Of a stretch of DNA of 64,000 nucleotides, positions 12,020-25,260 are shown piece after piece. Source of the stretch: Congeria kusceri (Eukaryota > Mollusca > Bivalvia > Myida > Dreissenidae); NCBI GenBank assembly GCA_027627225.1, contig JAPFQT010000039.1, forward strand, positions 1,244,001-1,308,000. The letters run 5' to 3'. A program made the position numbers and the translations under genes. Each line of letters opens with the position of its first letter. Position 1 is the stretch's first letter. The notes beneath the pieces were generated by a model, which saw only the letters and a program-made list of their open reading frames with translations, was not told the DNA's origin and did not search any database.

Positions 12020-13378
12020 GAAGTACATCATATATATGATGTAAGTTTATAAAATCACGAATAAAATCTATTTCGAGTTCAATCAATATACGCATAAGGT
12101 TTACAACATACAAATACATGACATCTCAATTCATCGCAATTTCTGAAAATACTTAAATATTTAAAATCAAATATTGTATACAAGATTGTAAAGCAATTGT
12201 GTCGATATATAGTCTATTCAACGACCAATATCGCAACATCACGGTCCGTATCCTGATGATGCTGGCTCAGAAGATAATGCAGGCTTCAGCGAATGAGCAG
12301 ACAGGGGGGTACGTCAGTTTATAAATAATTGTCTTTTTTACATTTACCTCATGCATTCTTTTTGCAATAGATATGGATTAACCGATCCATTATCTACCTA
12401 CAGGTACCCTTTCGAAACTTTCGAAAATATTGGTCAGAGAAACGTAACATTAGACGCGAAACAATGCCATTTAGAAAATATGTTTCCCTTTTTTTGTATC
12501 TTTGCGAGCAAAGATTATACCTTGTACACCGTTATACTGAACACGCGCGGGAGTACTTTGAAAGTGTGAACATTGGCAAAGTTCGGAGCGTTTGTGACGT
12601 CGATAACGTCAATACTTTTTCTGTTCTCGTGTGGTGGCTTGCGTACACACTGTTGTAATTGTCATAGAAATTTAATATATGATTTTATTTTATTGAAATT
12701 TTCACTGTATATACAGGAAATGTTCCGATGTATTGTGTATATATAATCATATATGTAAATGAAAAGATGTTAACGTTATTGCCTCAGTGATATTTATGTT
12801 TGAACAACCCTCGTACATTCATAACGAAATATATGGTTGTGAAAAACAACTTCGAAAAAAAACTTTGAAACTTGTCCTAGATCTACATATTTAGGTATAT
12901 TTTCATATAAAACTAAACGTCACTTACCTTTGCTGGCTTCAACTTCCCGACACAGTCCACGTTCTTGCCAAGTTTGCAGTTTCACGCTCACAGATAGTTA
13001 GATTTATTAATAACAAATATCTCCATATCGCAATCGTCACGAGAAAACACGTTATTTGCAATTTTCCCCACTGCTTACACTTATACTTGGAGCACTGTTT
13101 AGACATATATCATTATGCACGTGCTTAAACAAATTACAAATGTAAGTCAATAAATACGTTAAAATACAAGCACTTACCTAAACGATCACATTTTGCAAGT
13201 TTAGAATTACACACCACACACTTAATCACGTGTACACAACCCATGTCGTACATAAAGCTATAACCGTTACTTTAATTGGTTTTTGAATTTGTGTAGTCTC
13301 GTGCAGTTTCAATTGGATTATAACAATAGAACATTTAATCTGGCCTTGCCAAAGTTAAAGGCGCTGTGTCATGCTTTC
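12020..13378. other. Intergenic sequence with no recognised gene
   Basis: Two overlapping short frames near 12351-12658 and other fragments have no recognisable domain. Nothing else is supported. Confidence 0.5.
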
Positions 13379-13470
13379 ATCATCTCTATCATCGTGATCA
13401 TCATCATCATCGTCGTCGTCATCATCATCATCATCATCATCGTCATCATCATCATCATTTCGTGATGATT
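13379..13470. repeat. (ATC/GTC)n trinucleotide microsatellite
   Basis: An almost pure run of ATC, with some GTC units, extends in looser form to about 13560. The poly-Met/poly-Ile frames across it (13283-13465 plus, 13369-13692 minus) are artefacts of the triplet period. Confidence 0.95.
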
Positions 13471-13689
13471 TTCGTCCTCATTGTCATCATCATGAACGTA
13501 ATAAACCATCCTTATTATCATCATCGTTGCATTTAATGCCATCGTCATCATCAGATGCATGCGATATGTATTCATTCGTCGTCGCACTCCGCGTTCGCTC
13601 AGATATGCGTCTTGATCAATAACGTGGTCAAGGTAACGGAATATATACCGACGATGACTATCACTAAGATGCCAACTATTGAACACATT

Positions 13690-14792
13690 CAAACATTTGA
13701 AAAACAGATCACTGTGCCACTCGTGAAAGTATAAATTTCTACGATTACTTGTGAATTAAAATCAAAATTCTAAAATTCCAAAGGTGTTAATATTTAGTTT
13801 TTGTCACGCAAATAGTTCAATTCACAGTGTTTCAAACACAGATTCTTAATTTAACCTATGTTAAACTTAAGTTAATAATAATTAAGTATCCTCATAAATA
13901 TGGACCCAGGTGAACTCAATGCGCTCCCCGACGAACACCGTGAACTGAGACAGTTCGATTCACAAGACATCTGTGTCCCACAATAAATTCCTGACTTTCT
14001 GAGCGGCTAAACCACCGTGGTCAAACCTTGAATATCGGAAGCAGACTGACACAGCTCAAACGACTGCTATCCTGACTGGATTTTAGATAATTTTGGGTTA
14101 AAGCACAATTGCACGCGATGCACGTGAAGTGTAAACTTGGCGGGATTTTGGCGTGGTCTGTAACATAACTTAAGAGTAATTTAAAGTGGCATATCGCAGA
14201 AATACAGACGCATATACACGTAATAAACAAAATAGCCAGATTCTTCAATAAATCTTAAATGCATTAAAATTACATATATATTGAAAACATCGATAGAAAT
14301 AACAGAAATTGGATACACGAAAACAAGGGCTGAAGCTTAAGTATTATAAGAATTGCGGCCTTCGTTGTCGAACATTTAACGCTTAACAACTTCCCAAGTA
14401 GCAATGGATTGCTCCAAGTGATTGTGCCTGATCTTCATTATGGAAAAAACGAAATAAGAGTGCTTTGTAGGATCACATTTTTCACACACCTGTGAAGAAT
14501 AGGATCTCATGTGTCACATCTTGCGAATAATGAGATTGGCTAAAAAGGGGTATGCGCGAGGATCACAGAAGAATATAATTTCACTGCATATCAAAAACTG
14601 GATGCAATCACAGTCTTCACCGAAAATGTGACGAATACAAATGGGATGTGTAAAGAATAAAATCTAAATTATCTCACCGGTGAAGAATGAGATCCTATTT
14701 CTCACAGATGTGAAAAAAATTATTTGTGAAAAATATGGTCCTACAGTGCTTCATTGGTTAACACTAATATCGCATATTGAAACACTGTCCAA
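13690..14792. other. Intergenic sequence flanking the satellite
   Basis: No gene is seen. Around 14.46-14.74 kb, short partly self-complementary phrases of the type CACATTTTTCACA, CCTGTGAAGAATAGGATC and GGTGAAGAATGAGATC recur. This is probably a decayed inverted-repeat element of unclear borders. Confidence 0.45.
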
Positions 14793-17700
14793 GAACTGGG
14801 GAATGGTGTAGTTAAAGAATGGAAGACCACATGTCTGTATAGCTTACATCAATTGTAGAACTGGGGAATGGTGTAGAATGGAAGACCACATGTCTGTATA
14901 GCTTACATCAATGGTAGAACTGGGGAATGCTGTAGTTGAAGAATGGAAGACCACATGTCTGTATAGCTTACATCAATTGTAGAACTGGGGAAAGGTGTAG
15001 TTGAAGAATGGAAGACCACATGTATGTAAAGCTTACATCAATTGTAGAACTGGGGAATGGTGTAGAATGGAAGACCAAATGTCTGTATAGTTTACATCAA
15101 TTGTAGAACTGGGGAATGCTGTAGCTGAAGAATGGAAGACCACATGTCTGTATAGCTTACATCAATTGTAGAACTGGGGAATGGTGTAGTTGAAGAATGG
15201 AAGACCACATGTCTGTATAGCTTACATCAATTGTAGAACTGGGGAATGGTGTAGTTGAAGAATGGAAGACCACATGTCTGTATAGCTTACATCAATTGTA
15301 GAACTGAGGAATGGTGTAGAATGGAAGACCACATGTCTGTACAGCTTACATCAATTGTAGAACTGGGGAATGCTGTAGTTGAAGAATGGAATACCACACG
15401 TCTGTATAGCATACATCAATTGTAGAACTGGGGAATGCTGTAGTTAAAGAATGGAAGACCACATGTCTGTATAGCTTACATCAATTGTAGAACTGGGGAA
15501 TGGTGTAGTTAAAGAATGGAAGACCACATGTCTGTATAGCTTACATCAATTGTAGAACTGGGGACTGCTGTAGTTGAAGAATGGAAGACCACATGTCTGT
15601 ATAGCTTACATCAATTGTAGAACTGGGGACTGCTGTAGTTGAAGAATGGAAGACCACATGTCTGTATAGCTTACATCAATTGCAGAACTGGGGAATGGTG
15701 TAGTTAAAGAATGGAAGACCACATGTCTGTATAGCTTACATCAATTGTAGAACTGGGGACTGCTGTAGTTGAAGAATGGAAGACCACATGTCTGTATAGC
15801 TTACATCAATTGTAGAACTGGGGAATATTGTAGTTGAAGAATGGAAGACCAAATGTCTGTATAGCTTACATCAATTGTTGAACTGAGGAATGGTGTAGAA
15901 TGGAAGACCACATGTCTGTATAGCTTACATCAATTGTAGAACTGGGGACTGCTGTAGTTGAAGAATGGAAGACCTCATGTCTGTATAACTTACATCAATT
16001 GTAGAACTGGGGAATGGTGTAGTTGAAGAATGGAAGACCACATGTCTGTATAGCTTACATCAATTGTAGAACTGGGGAATGCTGCAGGTGAAGAATGGAA
16101 GACCACATGTCTGTATAGCTTACATCAATTGTAGAACTGGGGAATGCTGTAGTTGAAGAATGGAAGACCACATGTCTGTATAGCTTACATCAATTGTAGA
16201 ACAGGGAAATGGAGTAGTTGAAGAATGGAAGACCACATGTCTGTATAGCTTACATCAATTGTAGAACTGGGGAATGGTGTAGTTGAAGAGTGGAAGACCA
16301 CATGTCTGTATAGCTTACATCAATTGTAGAACTGGGGAATGCTGTAGTTGAAGAATGGAAGACCACATGTCTGTATAGCTTACTTCAATTGTAGAACTGG
16401 GGAATGCTGTAGTTGAAGAATGGAAGACCACATGTCTGTTTAGCTTACATCAATTGTAGAACTGAGGAATGGTGTAGAATGGAAGACCACATGTCTGTAT
16501 AGCTTACATCAATTGTAGAACTGGGGACTGCTGTAGTTGAAGAATGGAAGACCACATGTCTGTATAGCTTACATCAATTGTAGAACTGGGGACTGCTGTA
16601 GTTGAAGAATGGAAGACCACATGTCTGTATAGCTTACATCAATTGTAGAACTGGGGAATGGTGTAGAATGGAAGACCACATGACTATATAGCTTACATCA
16701 ATTGTAGAACTGAGGAATGGTGTAGAATGGAAGACCACATGTCTGTATAGCTTACATCAATTGTAGAACTGGGGAATGCTGTAGTTGAAGAATGGAAGAC
16801 CACATGTCTGTATAGCTTACATCAATTGTAGAACTGGGGAAAGGTGTAGTTGAAGAATGGAAGACCACATGTATGTAAAGCTTACATCAATTGTAGAACT
16901 GGGGAATGGTGTAGAATGGAAGACCAAATGTCTGTATAGTTTACATCAATTGTAGAACTGGGGAATGCTGTAGCTGAAGAATGGAAGACCACATGTCTGT
17001 ATAGCTTACATCAATTGTAGAACTGGGGAATGGTGTAGTTGAAGAATGGAAGACCACATGTCTGTATAGCTTACATCAATTGTAGAACTGGGGAATGGTG
17101 TAGTTGAAGAATGGAAGACCACATGTCTGTATAGCTTACATCAATTGTAGAACTGGGGACTGCTGTAGGTGAAGAATGGAATACCACACGTCTGTATAGC
17201 TTACATCAATTGTAGAACTGAGGAATGCTGTAGTTAAAGAATGGAAGACCACATGTCTGTATAGCTTACATCAATTGTAGAACTGGGGACTGCTGTAGTT
17301 GAATAATGGAATACCACATGTCTGTATAGCTTACATCAATTGTAGAACTGGGGAATGCTGTAGTTGAAGAATGGAAGACCACATGTCTGTATAGCTTACA
17401 TCAATTGTAGAACTGGGGACTGCTGTAGTTGAAGAATGGAAGACCACATGTCTGTATAGCTTACATCAATGGTAGAACTGGGGAATGCTGTAGTTGAAGA
17501 ATGGAAGACCACATGTCTGCATAGCTTACATCAATTGTAGAACTGGGGAATGGTGTAGAATGGAAGACCACATGTCTGCATAGCTTACATCAATTGTAGA
17601 ACTGAGGAATGGTGTAGAATGGAAGACCACATGTCTGTATAGCTTACATCAATTGTAGAACTGGGGAATGCTGTAGTTGAAGAATGGAAGACCACATGTC

Positions 17701-20289
17701 TGTATAGCTTACATCAATTGTAGAACTGGGGACTGCTGTAGTTGAAGAATGGAAGACCACATGTCTGTATAGCTTACATCAATTGTAGAACTGGGGACTG
17801 CTGTAGTTGAAGAATGGAAGACCACATGTCTGTATAGCTTACATCAATTGTAGAACTGGGGACTGCTGTAGTTGAAGAATGGAAGACCACATGTCTCTAT
17901 AGCTTACATCAATTGTAGAACTGGGGAATGCTGTAGTTGAAGAATGGAAGACCACATGTCTGTATAGCTTACATCAATTGTAGAACTGGGGACTGCTGTA
18001 GTTGAAGAATGGAAGACCTCATGTCTGTATAACTTACATCAATTGTAGAACTGGGGAATGGTGTAGTTGAAGAATGGAAGACCACATGTCTGTATAGCTT
18101 ACATCAATTGTAGAACTGGGGAATGCTGTAGGTGAAGAATGGAAGACCACATGTCTGTATAGCTTACATCAATTGTAGAACTGGGGACTGCTGTAGTTGA
18201 AGAATGGAAGACCACATGTCTCTATAGCTTACATCAATTGTAGAACTGGGGAATGCTGTAGTTGAAGAATGGAAGACCACATGTCTGTATAGCTTACATC
18301 AATTGTAGAACTGGGGACTGCTGTAGTTGAAGAATGGAAGACCACACGTCTGTATAGCTTACATCAATTGTAGAACTGGGGACTGCTGTAGTTGAAGAAT
18401 GGAAGACCACATGTCTGTATAGCTTACATCAATTGTAGAACTGGGGAATGGTGTAGTTGAAGAATGGAAGACCACATGTCTGTATAGCTTACATCAATTG
18501 TAGAACTGGGGAATGCTGTAGTTGAAGAATGGAAGACCACATGTCTCTATAGCTTACATCAATTGCAGAACTGGGGAATGGTATATTTAAAGAATGGAAG
18601 ACCACATGTCTGTATAGCTTACATCAATTGTAGAACTGGGGACTGCTGTAGTTGAAGAATGGAAGACCACATGTCTGTATAGCTTACATCAATTGTAGAA
18701 CTGGGGAATGCTGTAGTTGAAGAATGGAAGACCACATGTCTGTATAGCTTACATCAATTGTTGAACTGAGGAATGGTATAGAATGGAAGACCACATGTCT
18801 CTATAGCTTACATCAATTGTAGAACTGGGGACTGCTGTAGTTGAAGAATGGAAGACCTCATGTCTGTATAGCTTACATCAATTGTAGAACTGGGGAATGG
18901 TGTAGTTGAAGAATGGAAGACCACATGTCTGTATAGCTTACATCAATTGTAGAACTGGGGAATGCTGTAGTTGAAGAATGGAAGACCACATGTCTGTATA
19001 GCTTACATCAATTGTAGAACTGGGGAATGGAGTAGTTGAAGAATGGAAGACCACATGTCTGTATAGCTTACATCAATTGTAGAACTGGGGAATGGTGTAG
19101 TTGAAGAATGGAAGACCGCATGTCTGTATAGCTTACATCAATTGTAGAACTGAGGAATGGTGTAGAATGGAAGACCAAATGTCTGTATAGCTTACATCAA
19201 TTGTAGAACTGGGGACTGCTGTAGTTGAAGAATGGAAGACCACATGTCTGTATAGCTTACATCAATTGTAGAACTGGGGACTGCTGTAGTTGAAGAATGG
19301 AAGACCACATGTCTGTATAGCTTACATCAATTGTAGAACTGGGGAATGGTGTAGAATGGAAGACCACATGACTATATAGCTTACATCAATTGTAGAACTG
19401 AGGAATGGTGTAGAATGGAAGACCACATGTCTGTATAGCTGACATCAATTGTAGAACTGGGGAATGCTGTAGTTGAAGAATGGAAGACCACATGTCTGTA
19501 TAGCTTATATCAATTGTAGAACTGGGGAATGGTGTAGAATGGAAGACCACATGTCTGTATAGCTTACATCAATTGCAGAACTGGGGAATGCTGTAGTTGA
19601 AGAATGGAAGACCACATGTCTGTATAGCTTACATCAATTGTAGAACTGAGGAATGGTGTAGTTGAAGAATGGAAGACCACATGTCTGTATAGCTTACATC
19701 AATTGTAGAACTGAGGAATGCTGTAGTTGAAGAATGGAATACCACATGCCTGTATAGCTTACATCAATTGCAGAATTGGGGAATGGTGTAGTTGAAGAAT
19801 GGAAGACCACATGTCTGAATAGCTTACATCAATTGTGGAACTGGGGAATGGTGTAGTTGAAGAATGGAATAGCACATTTCTGTATAGCTTACATCAATTG
19901 CAGAACTGGGGAATGGTGTAGTTGAAGAATGGAATACCACATGTCTGTATAGCTTACATCAATTGTAGAACTGGGGAATGCTGTAGTTGAAGAATGGAAG
20001 TCCACATGTCTGTATAGCTTACATCAATTGCAGAACTGGGGAATGGTGTAGTTGAAGAATGGAAGACCACATGTCTGTATAGCTTACATCAATTGTAGAA
20101 CTGGGGAATGGTGTAGTTGAAGAATGGAATACCACATGTCTGTATAGCTTACATCAATTGCAGAACTGGGGAATGGTGTAGTTGAAGAATGGAATACCAC
20201 ATGTCTGTATAGCTTACATCAATTGTAGAACTGGGGAATGCTGTAGTTGAAGAATGGAATACCACATGTCTGTATAGCTTACATCAATT
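14793..20289. repeat. 5.5-kb satellite array, 65-bp unit with 59-bp variant
   Basis: Roughly 85 head-to-tail units of GAACTGGGGAATGCTGTAGT + TGAAGAATGGAAGACCACAT + GTCTGTATAGCTTACATCAA + TTGTA. A frequent short form lacks TTGAAG and is 59 bp long. Common variants alter the GGGGAATG(G/C)TG or GGGGACTGCTG segment. Since 65 is not a multiple of three and the unit contains stops, the array is not coding. Rare variants recur at fixed large offsets, showing multi-unit segmental duplications inside the array. The last 700 bp favour an alternation of GGAAGACCAC and GGAATACCAC units. Confidence 0.97.
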
Positions 20290-20366
20290 ATTCTTAGCGT
20301 CAGCAATCTATAGCTATAATTAGTGCATTAAATATTCATATTTCTATATGAATTGAATGTTCAGGA

Positions 20367-20379
20367 GGGGGGGGGGGGG
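20367..20379 (+). repeat. Poly-G run next to the satellite
   Basis: Thirteen consecutive G residues about 80 bp beyond the end of the satellite array. Confidence 0.85.
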
Positions 20380-20512
20380 AGCCGCAGGATACGGGACTTT
20401 AAACTGAAAGCGATTCCCAACATAAGTGAATTTGACACGCCGACTGATTCGGGGTAAAGGGGAAATAGACTGCAGTCACATTTTAGATCCCAGTAATATT
20501 CCCTGCATGTAA

Positions 20513-20930
20513 CTAGTTCTTGGTATCTGTGAGAAAGTATATTTCATGGGTAGAACCAATACTAGGTGTATATGAGAAGGTCCATTCATTGGACAGAACC
20601 AGTTCTTGGTGAATGTGAGCAAGTCTATTCCATGGGTAGAAACATTACATGTTGTGTTTGAGAAAGTTAAATGATGTACAACAGAAAGAGCAATTCTTTG
20701 GTAGAACCAGTTCTTGGTGTAACTGTATGTGAGAAAATCCTTAGGTTAAATGGTTTTTGCTGTTTTTGAGAAAGTCCATTTCCTGGGTTGAACCACTACT
20801 TAATGTGTGTTAGAAAGTCCATTCCCGGTTAAGAACCATACTTGAGAAAGTCTGTTTCCTAGGTAGAACCAGTACTTGGTGTATGTGAGAAAGTCCATTC
20901 CTTGGGTAGAACAAGTACTTAGTAATTTGG
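20513..20930 (-). repeat. Tandem array of a SINE core segment, about 43-bp unit
   Basis: Around nine diverged copies of AGAACCAGTACTTGGTGTAT followed by GTGAGAAAGTCCATTCCTGGGT. Reverse-complemented, the unit closely matches the core of the SINE at 36.05 kb (CACCAAGTACTGGCTCTTCC...CAGGAAACGCACTTGAG). It is best read as the SINE core amplified in tandem on the minus strand. The open frame at 20810-21037 is a shadow of this array. Confidence 0.75.
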
Positions 20931-22683
20931 TTTGCAGGTATTGGCAATTGTAAAGCCACGCTAAATAGGGAAAAAACGCATGCTAACCATCTTAATTGAG
21001 GGGTTCCATAAATGATGGAGGACATTGACAGCAACAAATTCCCTCTTAGTTAATGGAAACAAACCATAATGACTGATTACCGGTATATTATGTTTTTACG
21101 CAGTAACCCATATTTGGAAATAGAAAACACTAAATATGTTAATTATAGATACATCTAAGGCCAAAAGACTTGTGTTCAGCATTATATCAACATTATCCAC
21201 AGTATTTTGTTAACTAGGTGCAAAATAACCCGTATTAACTGATTCAATTTAATTATTTTCTGAGAAATAACCTAACATATGTATTCTACCAATAATTTGC
21301 TTGTGAAATGTTTAAAACCCTTGTTCCATATGTGAGTACAATATACCATTATGCACAATAGTTTCTCCCTGGCATATAAAACCGACATTACCATACACAA
21401 TCAGTAAAATACATTGCCTCTAAATGGCTCTGAACAAATTGTTCTTCACCATTGACCGCATATTGTTTTTAAGTAGAGCTTTTATAACAATTTATCCAGG
21501 AGCTTTTGGAAAAAACATAATTATGTTGTGAAAAACTGGTATCTCAAATCTGGAACACATCAAACTACCTGAACCAGCATGACATGCATTGCAAATAGCA
21601 GTGGTGTTTTATTGAGACTGTATAACAAAATAGAAAAGAGTTATTAACAATTTATGGAAAATTGATATACACTGTTAAATGGTTTTGAAAACAAATGTAA
21701 ATGGCTGCTTTAAAAATAGTACTTGCATTAATAAGATTTATATCAAAATTATACTTGCATTAATAATTTATATCAAAATAATACTTGCATTAATTATTTA
21801 TATCATTATAATCTATAAATAAAAGAACATTCACACCTTTGCATAATTTCATGTGGAATATTGATTAGTTTGTATGTTTAGTTTTTCTCTATGCACATTT
21901 GTCATCAATTGCATGATTAACACAACACATTCCACATTATATTTACAAACAGTGCCCACTGGATTCTGGCCACTATATGGCCCAGTATCTCATCAATAAT
22001 GGAAATACTGCACCATAAATTTGTTGGTCAAAATGCTGTCAGACTATGTTCTTTATTTTTATTCAGTTTGCGGTTATGGGCACTCACTTTTTGTTTTCCA
22101 AAATCTGAGCCCATGCAATTTTCTTGCAAAAAAAACGTCTTAAAAATAATGATTTGTGTTAATATATGTTGTATGATTCTTAACTCATATCACATATTTA
22201 TGTGCTGAGAAAAGAATAAACTTTTAAAAAATTATGCATCAATACCTCCCATAAATTACCGTTACATTTCTATTTCTTTATTATTTTATAACAATTTGTA
22301 ACATGTAACTACACTCATATGAAAGTCAAAATTAGTTTGAGCAGGTAGAATTGTTTTAACACAACAAGTGTGACATAATGCTTTTATGCAGAAACCTGAG
22401 TTTTGTGCCAGATAATGCTGTCTTTATAAGTATTACATTTTCAAACCTTGCCTATCAAATGTCTATATGAAACCCACACTGGCTGCTATGTGCAATTCAG
22501 GCTGTATTGCTTCCAAGGAATCAATGTATTCCAGGTTAGATTTATATATGTTAATTTTCCCAAGATGTGTCGTTTTTACAAACACTCAGATACACAGCAT
22601 TCAGTCCCATCCTTACAATGAATTGTTTGTCAAACACTCAATAGCCAGTCCCAGACAACAAAAGATGATAAATGGTAAGTCAT
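20931..22683. other. Intergenic sequence with no recognised gene
   Basis: AT-rich DNA with no domain-bearing frame. A three-copy 30-32 bp repeat inside it is listed separately. Confidence 0.5.
21719..21812. repeat. Three-copy ~31-bp tandem repeat
   Basis: ACTTGCATTAAT...TTTATATCA starts at 21721, 21753 and 21783. Confidence 0.85.
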
Positions 22684-22840
22684 AGTGGTGTAATGGATTT
22701 GATAACTGCCTTTCGATTGGTAGATCAGAAGATCTTTACTTTGGGAGTGTTTGAATTATCGTTCTCAAAAGACACCAAGTACTGGTTCTACCCAGGAAAC
22801 AGACTCAAACATTTCTATCTGTAACCTCAGGCACAAGGGT
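22684..22840 (+). mobile_element. Partial tRNA-derived SINE
   Basis: The A-box-like TAGTGGTGTAATGG head is followed by a diverged middle, then the well-kept core GACACCAAGTACTGGTTCTA and CCCAGGAAACAGACTC. The B box is badly decayed, so the copy is probably inactive. Confidence 0.7.
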
Positions 22841-23867
22841 TTCAAACCTGATGCAGACAAGTTACATGTAGGATACTTACAGAAAAGTACAAGAAAGAAA
22901 GCATAAGCAAAAATCAGTGTACAGTTATTTGCTTGTCAATGGACAGCAGGTTGAACAAAATCTTGGTGGGACCAAACAACGAGCGAGCCATGACTGTCCA
23001 GCATCTTTCACCCACGTTTAGGCTCGTGAAAGAATTTGACCGAACTAAAATTATTAATTCTGCAAGGGAGACAACCAAAGTATACTTTGGTACAAAGGCA
23101 ATGTGGATTACCGCCTTTGTTACATGTGTTACGCATGATTGCTCTACATATTTCGCCAGCATATGAGTTTTCAATCATAGCGTTCTTTAGGAGTAGCGAG
23201 GTAGACACCCGAGGATATAATGCTTCAGAAGTCAGCATTTCTCTGTGAATCTGGGACCAGGAAGACTCGAAAACTTTTATTTCAATATCAAAAATTAATA
23301 TTAAATGTATGCAGAATCACGATCTATGAAGAAATGAGACTGTTCATTTATAAACCAAATCAACATATGCATCAGTTTTAAACATTCATGTTGGATATTC
23401 AATTAACATTCTCAATATCTTACATAGGTTAAATAATATAAAAGGTTATGTGAATTACAGCCTTAAACAACGAAGGATTATTTGACTCACAAATGTGGTG
23501 TTAAATCAGTTTCATGTTAACACTTATCTGATATCATATAGTTGTACAAAGCTCTACAATAAGAACGTGTTAATCGTTCAAACTCATCACTGTGCGAGTC
23601 TATCTGTCACGGGGTACACATTTTATTCTTCTGCCCAGAGAAGGTTATCTCCATTTGACTATATTAAAACCAGTTCAGTCTGTGGGCACATTTTCTCACA
23701 CATTTAAAATCTTTGTTTAAAGAATAACAACGTACTAGAAAATTGAAAAGAACTTAGTTAGAACTTAGAATGCACAATGATAATCCGTTTCACTCACAAC
23801 ATATATAACAACAATTGCATGACGCAGTATTAAATGCTTCGGTGTCATAGGGTGAGAACATTGTGCA
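22841..23867. other. Intergenic sequence with overlapping uncalled frames
   Basis: Both strands are open for about 75-86 codons near 22914-23248. Mutually overlapping frames of similar length without domains are not evidence for a gene. Nothing further is supported. Confidence 0.45.
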
Positions 23868-23938
23868 GCCAGTCCGGGACTCGAACCCGGGACCTCTCGC
23901 TTACATAGCGAGTGCTCTCCCGACTGAGCTAACCTGGC
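23868..23938 (-). tRNA. tRNA-like gene or tRNA-derived pseudogene (Thr-TGT-like)
   Basis: The minus strand folds as a tRNA. The D stem is GCTC/GAGC, the anticodon stem CTCGC/GCGAG around loop TATGTAA (apparent anticodon TGT, threonine), and the T arm CCGGG-TTCGAGT-CCCGG. A box (TTAGCTCAGTCGGGAG) and B box (GGTTCGAGTCC) are intact. Two defects argue against a working tRNA: the acceptor stem pairs cleanly for only five bases (GCCAG/CTGGC) with one base missing, and position 33 is A instead of the near-universal T. It may be the head of another SINE family. Confidence 0.55.
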
Positions 23939-24810
23939 AGGTACACAATCTCTCCCCTATAGTGACCTTTAACAGTTTCCACCAGTTACAAGTATTGTGA
24001 GGGTCTAAATACAGTCAAATGATATGAAATCTGACTAAACAATTGAGGATTCATCTCTAAATCAAGACTTTTTTGGTGTATGCAAGTATACAAAACATGC
24101 GTATATGGCAATTATTATTGATTGAAAATACATTATGCACGGAACATAAGCATGTTTCAGGTATGTAAAGGCATGGTAGATTTTAAAAAAACGCAAACTT
24201 GAACTTAAATGAAAGAAACAATTTCTGACAGTCTTGAAACACATGTTTTACATCTTAAATTAGTACCTGAATGTGTACTGTGTTCTACCAGTGTGTGTTG
24301 AGTGTTTTTTTTTTTTCTAAGTAAAAATCCGCCAAAATAATAAATACTGTTAATAATACATGAAAACAGAATGAAATCAGAAAAATACAAACACCAATAT
24401 GGAGAGGTTACAGGTACTGTCCAATTCTGACCGCCACTAAAAATTATGATATTTACACCAGTTGTTCGCTTATACAGTAAATGATAACAATAAACACACC
24501 TTATATAAACTCCAGAAATGTTTAATAAAACATGGGGAAAAATGATAAAAATATCGAGGAAATAGGCAAACGGCAACCAAAGTTAACAACACTTTTCACT
24601 GCTTTTAGGAAACAGATCTAGTTTGTATGTAATAGTGTGAATTCCTTTCCGAAATAGCAGTATTATGTATTATGCAGTATCATGGTCTGTAATCATCTGG
24701 GTCTAATTTCTCAAAGGATGACCACCTTACACTTCTTATTTCATCAATCAAAATTATCATTTCAAAATTAATTTACAACACAATATATTATTTATTGTGA
24801 TTATCTATTG
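23939..24810. other. Intergenic sequence with no recognised gene
   Basis: AT-rich. The 123-codon minus-strand frame at 24205-24576 is Phe/Ile/Tyr-rich with no recognised domain and is not called. Confidence 0.45.
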
Positions 24811-25160
24811 TAACACGATACTCGCTAATTTTTCTATAGACAAAGAACAAAATTATCAATGTTAAACTACCTAATAAACAACGCAATAAGAATTCTGAGC
24901 CGAGCATAGTAAATAAAAAGTAGTTCCAATAAAATATTGCAAAACTATATGTCAAATCGTGTTACAATCAAAATAACTTTCGTATTATCATCGTTTATCT
25001 GCCAATAAACAACTCTTTGTTGTTCTAATGCGTGACCATTTAACAACTCGAACTAACGCCCTTGTGGTTTAATTCAGATGCATCAGAACTCCAAATCGTT
25101 GCATATTGGCCAATAAACTATGACAAATCGAAAAAAAATTATTAAATATAACACGATACT
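24811..25160 (-). mobile_element. Fold-back MITE-like element, copy 3
   Basis: Same family as 3648-3985 in reverse orientation: TAACACGATACTCGCTAATT, then CTATAGACAAAGAACAAAATT, CTGAGCCGAGCATAGTA, then the palindromic module with TGCCAATAAACAACTCTTTG. TAACACGATACT is present at both ends as a direct repeat. Confidence 0.75.
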
Positions 25161-25260
25161 TCAAACTGTTATACGTCTTGAAAACAGTATTTATATTACT
25201 GCACACTTTATTGAAATATGAAAATGGTGAGCTTAAGCTTATCGTTTTAAAACATGCTGA

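Noticed and set aside
13283..13692. Poly-Ile/Val and poly-Met frames on both strands
   Set aside because: They follow from the (ATC)n microsatellite, where both strands stay open.
14793..20289. CRISPR-like regular array
   Set aside because: The repeats are contiguous without unique spacers, the unit is 59-65 bp, and the genome is eukaryotic.
22914..23248. Overlapping 70-86 codon frames on both strands
   Set aside because: Mutually overlapping frames of equal quality, without domains or splice context.
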